A stretch of DNA of 8,141 bases from Patescibacteria group bacterium (lineage in GTDB: Bacteria; Patescibacteriota; Minisyncoccia; Minisyncoccales; Minisyncoccaceae): the NCBI GenBank assembly GCA_012798645.1, contig JAAZMU010000061.1, positions 1 through 8,141 of the forward strand, read 5' to 3'. The position numbers and the translations under genes are program-made. Position 1 is the first letter of the stretch; each line of letters opens with the position of its first letter. The notes under the pieces are model-generated. The model saw only the letters and a list, made by a program, of their open reading frames with translations. It was not told where the DNA came from and searched no databases. Positions 5,545 through 8,141 of this stretch are shown here, piece after piece.

Positions 5545-5976
5545 ATGTTAATTGGAGAATACAAATACAATTTAGATGATAAAAAAAGACTAACAATGCC
5601 TTCTAAGTTTAGAACTATTTTAGGCAAGAAAGCCATAGTAACAAAGGGAATAGATGGGTGTTTGTTTATGTATTCTGAAAAAGCTTGGAAAGAATTAGCT
5701 GAGAAAATAGCTAAACTTCCTTTTTCCCAATCCAACGCAAGAAGTTTTTCAAGAATAATGCTTGCTGGCGCAATGGATGTTTTAATAGATTCTAATGGAA
5801 GAATTCTTATTCCAGACTATTTAAAAGAATATGCAGGTTTAGATAAAAAAGTAGTTGTTGCAGGTCTTTACAGTCGAATTGAAGTCTGGGACGAAGACAA
5901 GTGGGATAAGTATAACAAAGAAAATACTGATCGCATAGATGATGTTGCAGAGGGATTAAAAGAATTTGAGATATAG
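5545..5976 (+). CDS. mraZ: Transcriptional regulator MraZ
   Basis: The 143-residue product has the usual MraZ length and both AbrB-like half-domains, each with the DxxxR signature: D11-D-K-K-R15 in the first and D82-S-N-G-R86 in the second, where RILIPDYLKEYAGL follows as typical. The central FSRIMLAGA (68-76) also matches. MraZ forms a ring-shaped oligomer that binds repeats in the promoter of the division/cell-wall (dcw) cluster and usually represses it. The start at 5545 gives the normal N-terminus (GEYKYNLDDKKRL); the only ribosome-site-like sequence is the weak AAAGTGGT, which is also an operator box. Normally rsmH (mraW) follows directly; here the next gene, 50 nt downstream, is ftsL-like. 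Confidence 0.95.
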   Translation: MLIGEYKYNLDDKKRLTMPSKFRTILGKKAIVTKGIDGCLFMYSEKAWKELAEKIAKLPFSQSNARSFSRIMLAGAMDVLIDSNGRILIPDYLKEYAGLDKKVVVAGLYSRIEVWDEDKWDKYNKENTDRIDDVAEGLKEFEI

Positions 5977-5999
5977 CGCACAATAATCAAGGTCGGCTA

Positions 6000-6016
6000 A
6001 ATTAAGAATCTTAATT
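6000..6016 (+). repeat. Short inverted repeat between mraZ and the ftsL-like gene
   Basis: AATTAAG (6000-6006) and CTTAATT (6010-6016) are perfect 7-bp arms around AAT, 10 nt before the next ATG. There is no T run, so it is not a terminator. It may be chance in AT-rich DNA. Confidence 0.3.
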
Positions 6017-6026
6017 AAAAAATAAT

Positions 6027-6317
6027 ATGATTAAAAACAAGAAACTATTTTATGGGTTAATGCTAATCTCTTTTTCCATTTTATTAGGTTTAGTAACCTA
6101 TGAAATAGTTGATGTTTCTGAGAAAAGTTGTTTAATTTCAAATCTTCAAGTGGAAAACAAGGATATTGAAAAAGAAGTTAGCAAGTTAAAAGTATCTTTA
6201 TCGCAAAGTACTTCTTTAAATAACTTTGAAGACAAAATTAAAGAACAAGGTTTTGAAGAAGTTTCAAAGCTTGAATATATTATTATTTCATCAAACGGAG
6301 ACATTGCTTCAAGATAA
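6027..6317 (+). CDS. ftsL: FtsL-like cell-division membrane protein
   Basis: The 96-residue product has a short basic cytoplasmic start (KNKK), one membrane segment (~7-26) and an outside heptad-like region (~32-62, with ENKDIEKEVSKLKVSL) typical of the FtsL/DivIC coiled coil. FtsL sequences are poorly conserved, so the call rests on this topology and on position directly before the class B PBP, where ftsL normally lies. FtsL forms a complex with FtsB/DivIC and activates the FtsW-FtsI synthase at the septum. There is no visible Shine-Dalgarno before the ATG, and the gene ends 5 nt before the PBP start, so the two are surely cotranscribed. Confidence 0.72.
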   Translation: MIKNKKLFYGLMLISFSILLGLVTYEIVDVSEKSCLISNLQVENKDIEKEVSKLKVSLSQSTSLNNFEDKIKEQGFEEVSKLEYIIISSNGDIASR

Positions 6318-6322
6318 AGCTT

Positions 6323-8038
6323 ATGAGAAAAAATCTTAGAGCTAATATTGTCTTATTCGGTCTGATTTCACTATGCTTGATCCTTTTAGGAAGACTTTAC
6401 TATTTACAAATTGTAAAAGGAGACCTTTATAAAGCACAGGCTAAAGGGCAACAAAATATTGTAGATAGCATCAAGGGGAAAAGAGGCGATATTTATTTCA
6501 CTGACGAGCTTACTACACTTGCTTTAACAAGGGAAAGCCCCTATGTTTTTTTATCTCCAGAAGAAATTGAAGATGGACTTGAAGAAGTTATAGCAAGTGC
6601 GTTAGAACCTATTTTAAACATTACTCAAGAAGAAATACTTCCTAAAACTAAAGTAGAAGGAAGCTATTATCAGGTAATTAAAAGAAACCTCACAGATGAA
6701 GAATATGAACAAATTACAGAATTAGATTACAAGGGAATCTATATCGGTAAAGAATCAAAAAGAGTTTATCCAGGCAAAGATTTTGCTGCTCAAATCTCTG
6801 GCTTTATCAATGCTGAGGAAAAAGGTCAATACGGCATAGAAGGATATTACAACGACATACTCTCTGGTAAAACCAAGGTTGTTAAGAAAATTAGAAACCT
6901 GGGAAGTTTTCTTTTAAACCCAGAAGACAAAAAAGGGAACAATGGGGGAGATATTTATTTAACTATTGATTACAATATTCAATTCAAAGCAGAAAAGATT
7001 CTGGACGAAGCTATTGAAACATATGAAGCTGAATCTGGTTTAATTATTGTAGCCGATCCAAATTCAGGAGATATTCTAGCCATAGCTGAGGCACCAAGGT
7101 TTGATTTAAACCTCTACAATACTTGCCAAGATTTTTCAGTTTTTCAAAATAGCGCCACCCAATCCTTATTCGAACCAGGCTCTATTTTTAAACCAATTAC
7201 AATGGCAGCTGCCTTAAACGAAAACAAAGTCACTCCAGACACAACATTTGATGATAAATATGGATGCAAACAATACAAGGATTACAGGGTTTGTAATTAT
7301 AAGGAAAGAGCTTATGGTCTATCTACTATGAGTCAAGTTTTAGAAAATTCAATAAACACAGGAATGATTTTTGTAGAAGAACAAATAGGGCACAAAGACT
7401 TTATTAAATACATAGAAGCATTTGGCTTTTTTAAGGATCTTAATATGGATTTCCCGAGTGTTTTTTCCACCAACAAGAACTTAAAGGAAGCGCTTAAATA
7501 CAATATTGATGTTTCTTTTGGCAATGCCTCGTTTGGGCAGGGAATTATGCTCACCCCTATGCATATGATTAAAGCCTATTCAGCCATCGCAAACGGAGGA
7601 GATATTCCTAAATTAAGAATTGTAAAGAAAATAAAAAGTGAGGAAGGAGAAAAACTGTTTGAAAAAGAAATTGAAAAGAACAATGTAATTTCGCTTAAAG
7701 CATCAAGAGACCTAACTAAAATGCTTGTTTCTGTTATTGACGGTGCTTACAACAAAAGAGCGCAAATTGACGGGTATTATGTTGCTGGAAAATCAGGAAC
7801 CTCACAAATCCCTTATAGCTCCCTAGGAATAAACAAAGCAGGTTATTCAAGTGAAACCTGGCAATCCTTTATTGGCTATGCTCCAGCATACAACCCGCGT
7901 TTTGTGGTTTTAGTTAAATTAGATAGTCCAAACACAGGAACATCTGAATATTCAGCAGCCCCTGTTTTTAGAGAGCTTTCAAAGTATCTTTTAGATTACT
8001 ACAAGATTCCTTTTGATTATGATATAGAGGAGTGTTGA
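6323..8038 (+). CDS. ftsI: Class B penicillin-binding protein (FtsI/PBP2-type transpeptidase)
   Basis: The 571-residue product is a septal peptidoglycan DD-transpeptidase anchored by one N-terminal membrane segment (~8-24). The dimerisation/pedestal region has KGKRGDIYF (51-59) and GQYGIEGYYN (168-177). The transpeptidase domain (~220-560) has all three active-site motifs: SIFK (287-290, S287 nucleophile), SIN (343-345) and KSGT (490-493). In most class B PBPs the N-terminal motif reads RGxIxDRxGxxLA; here the second half is RGDIYFTDELTTLA, without the usual DRxG. No C-terminal PASTA domains are seen. Its place after the ftsL-like gene favours FtsI over the elongation-type PBP2. The ATG at 6323 has no clear ribosome site. 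It ends in TGA, and no typical next dcw gene begins before the window ends. Confidence 0.92.
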   Translation: MRKNLRANIVLFGLISLCLILLGRLYYLQIVKGDLYKAQAKGQQNIVDSIKGKRGDIYFTDELTTLALTRESPYVFLSPEEIEDGLEEVIASALEPILNITQEEILPKTKVEGSYYQVIKRNLTDEEYEQITELDYKGIYIGKESKRVYPGKDFAAQISGFINAEEKGQYGIEGYYNDILSGKTKVVKKIRNLGSFLLNPEDKKGNNGGDIYLTIDYNIQFKAEKILDEAIETYEAESGLIIVADPNSGDILAIAEAPRFDLNLYNTCQDFSVFQNSATQSLFEPGSIFKPITMAAALNENKVTPDTTFDDKYGCKQYKDYRVCNYKERAYGLSTMSQVLENSINTGMIFVEEQIGHKDFIKYIEAFGFFKDLNMDFPSVFSTNKNLKEALKYNIDVSFGNASFGQGIMLTPMHMIKAYSAIANGGDIPKLRIVKKIKSEEGEKLFEKEIEKNNVISLKASRDLTKMLVSVIDGAYNKRAQIDGYYVAGKSGTSQIPYSSLGINKAGYSSETWQSFIGYAPAYNPRFVVLVKLDSPNTGTSEYSAAPVFRELSKYLLDYYKIPFDYDIEEC

Positions 8039-8050
8039 GGCAACATGATA

Positions 8051-8086
8051 ATGTCATAGTACAAGCAAAATAGAAATGTCATAGTA
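8051..8086 (+). repeat. Direct repeat ATGTCATAGTA, two copies
   Basis: Identical 11-mers at 8051-8061 and 8076-8086, 25 bp apart, just after the PBP stop. Spaced copies like this occur at transposon ends or as regulator sites; the window stops too soon to say which. Confidence 0.6.
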
Positions 8087-8103
8087 ACCCTTTTTGAGGT
8101 ATA

Positions 8104-8127
8104 AGGTAATTATTAAAATAATTACTT
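8104..8127 (+). repeat. AT-rich palindrome near the window end
   Basis: GTAATTATT (8106-8114) and AATAATTAC (8117-8125) are perfect 9-bp arms, extended by a G-U and an A-T pair to 8104 and 8127. It is not followed by a T run. It could be a hairpin, a repressor site, or part of a mobile-element end together with the upstream direct repeat. The rest of 8039-8141 holds no gene that I can see. Confidence 0.5.
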
Positions 8128-8141
8128 AAAAATATGTCTCA

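Noticed and set aside
8030..8056. UGA read as glycine (recoding as in some CPR groups)
   Set aside because: The genes end cleanly at TGA (3546-3548 and 8036-8038) after complete domains, and no conserved glycine falls on an in-frame TGA.

Overview
The window is bacterial, AT-rich DNA (a native stretch inside the last gene counts at about 30% GC by hand). Every gene lies on the + strand. The proteins are rich in Lys, Glu, Ile and Asn. A short division cluster made of mraZ, an ftsL-like gene and a class B penicillin-binding protein, together with native genes that lack clear Shine-Dalgarno sites, fits a reduced-genome bacterium. A Candidate Phyla Radiation/Patescibacteria member is my best guess, but no rRNA or other taxonomic marker is present, so this is only inference.

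Bases 1-2407 hold a 5'-truncated gene for a large protein of unknown function that ends in tandem 21-residue repeats. It is followed by a broken tRNA nucleotidyltransferase (cca) gene that stops after about 140 codons, and by decayed sequence. Bases 2418-2600 hold a consensus promoter (TTGACA-N17-TATAAC) and a leader of about 150 nt with large hairpins.

Bases 2601-5183 hold a tightly packed three-gene operon: an aminoglycoside-phosphotransferase-fold (COG2187-like) kinase, a P-loop (AAA_33/COG0645-like) kinase, and a DHH/DHHA1 phosphoesterase. The first two are often one fused protein elsewhere; here they are separate genes overlapping by 4 nt. The operon has strong Shine-Dalgarno sites and much higher GC than its flanks, which suggests transfer. 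A good intrinsic terminator ends it. This kinase-kinase-phosphoesterase set is the best candidate in the window for an undescribed system, probably acting on a phosphorylated small molecule or nucleotide/RNA end, although the substrate cannot be read from the sequence.

Bases 5223-5470 form a compact cassette: an excellent extended -10 promoter, a 50-codon GC-rich reading frame with CxxC...CxxC...CxHH zinc-ligand spacing that starts about 2 nt after the predicted transcription start (leaderless), and its own terminator, which could also fold as an H-type pseudoknot.

Bases 5480-8038 hold the division genes. The mraZ promoter overlaps an array of TGGK boxes at 10-11 bp spacing, the expected MraZ autoregulatory operator. 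mraZ is followed directly by a small FtsL-like membrane protein and a class B PBP; rsmH (mraW), which normally sits between mraZ and ftsL, is absent here. The last 103 bases hold a direct repeat and an AT palindrome but no further gene start.
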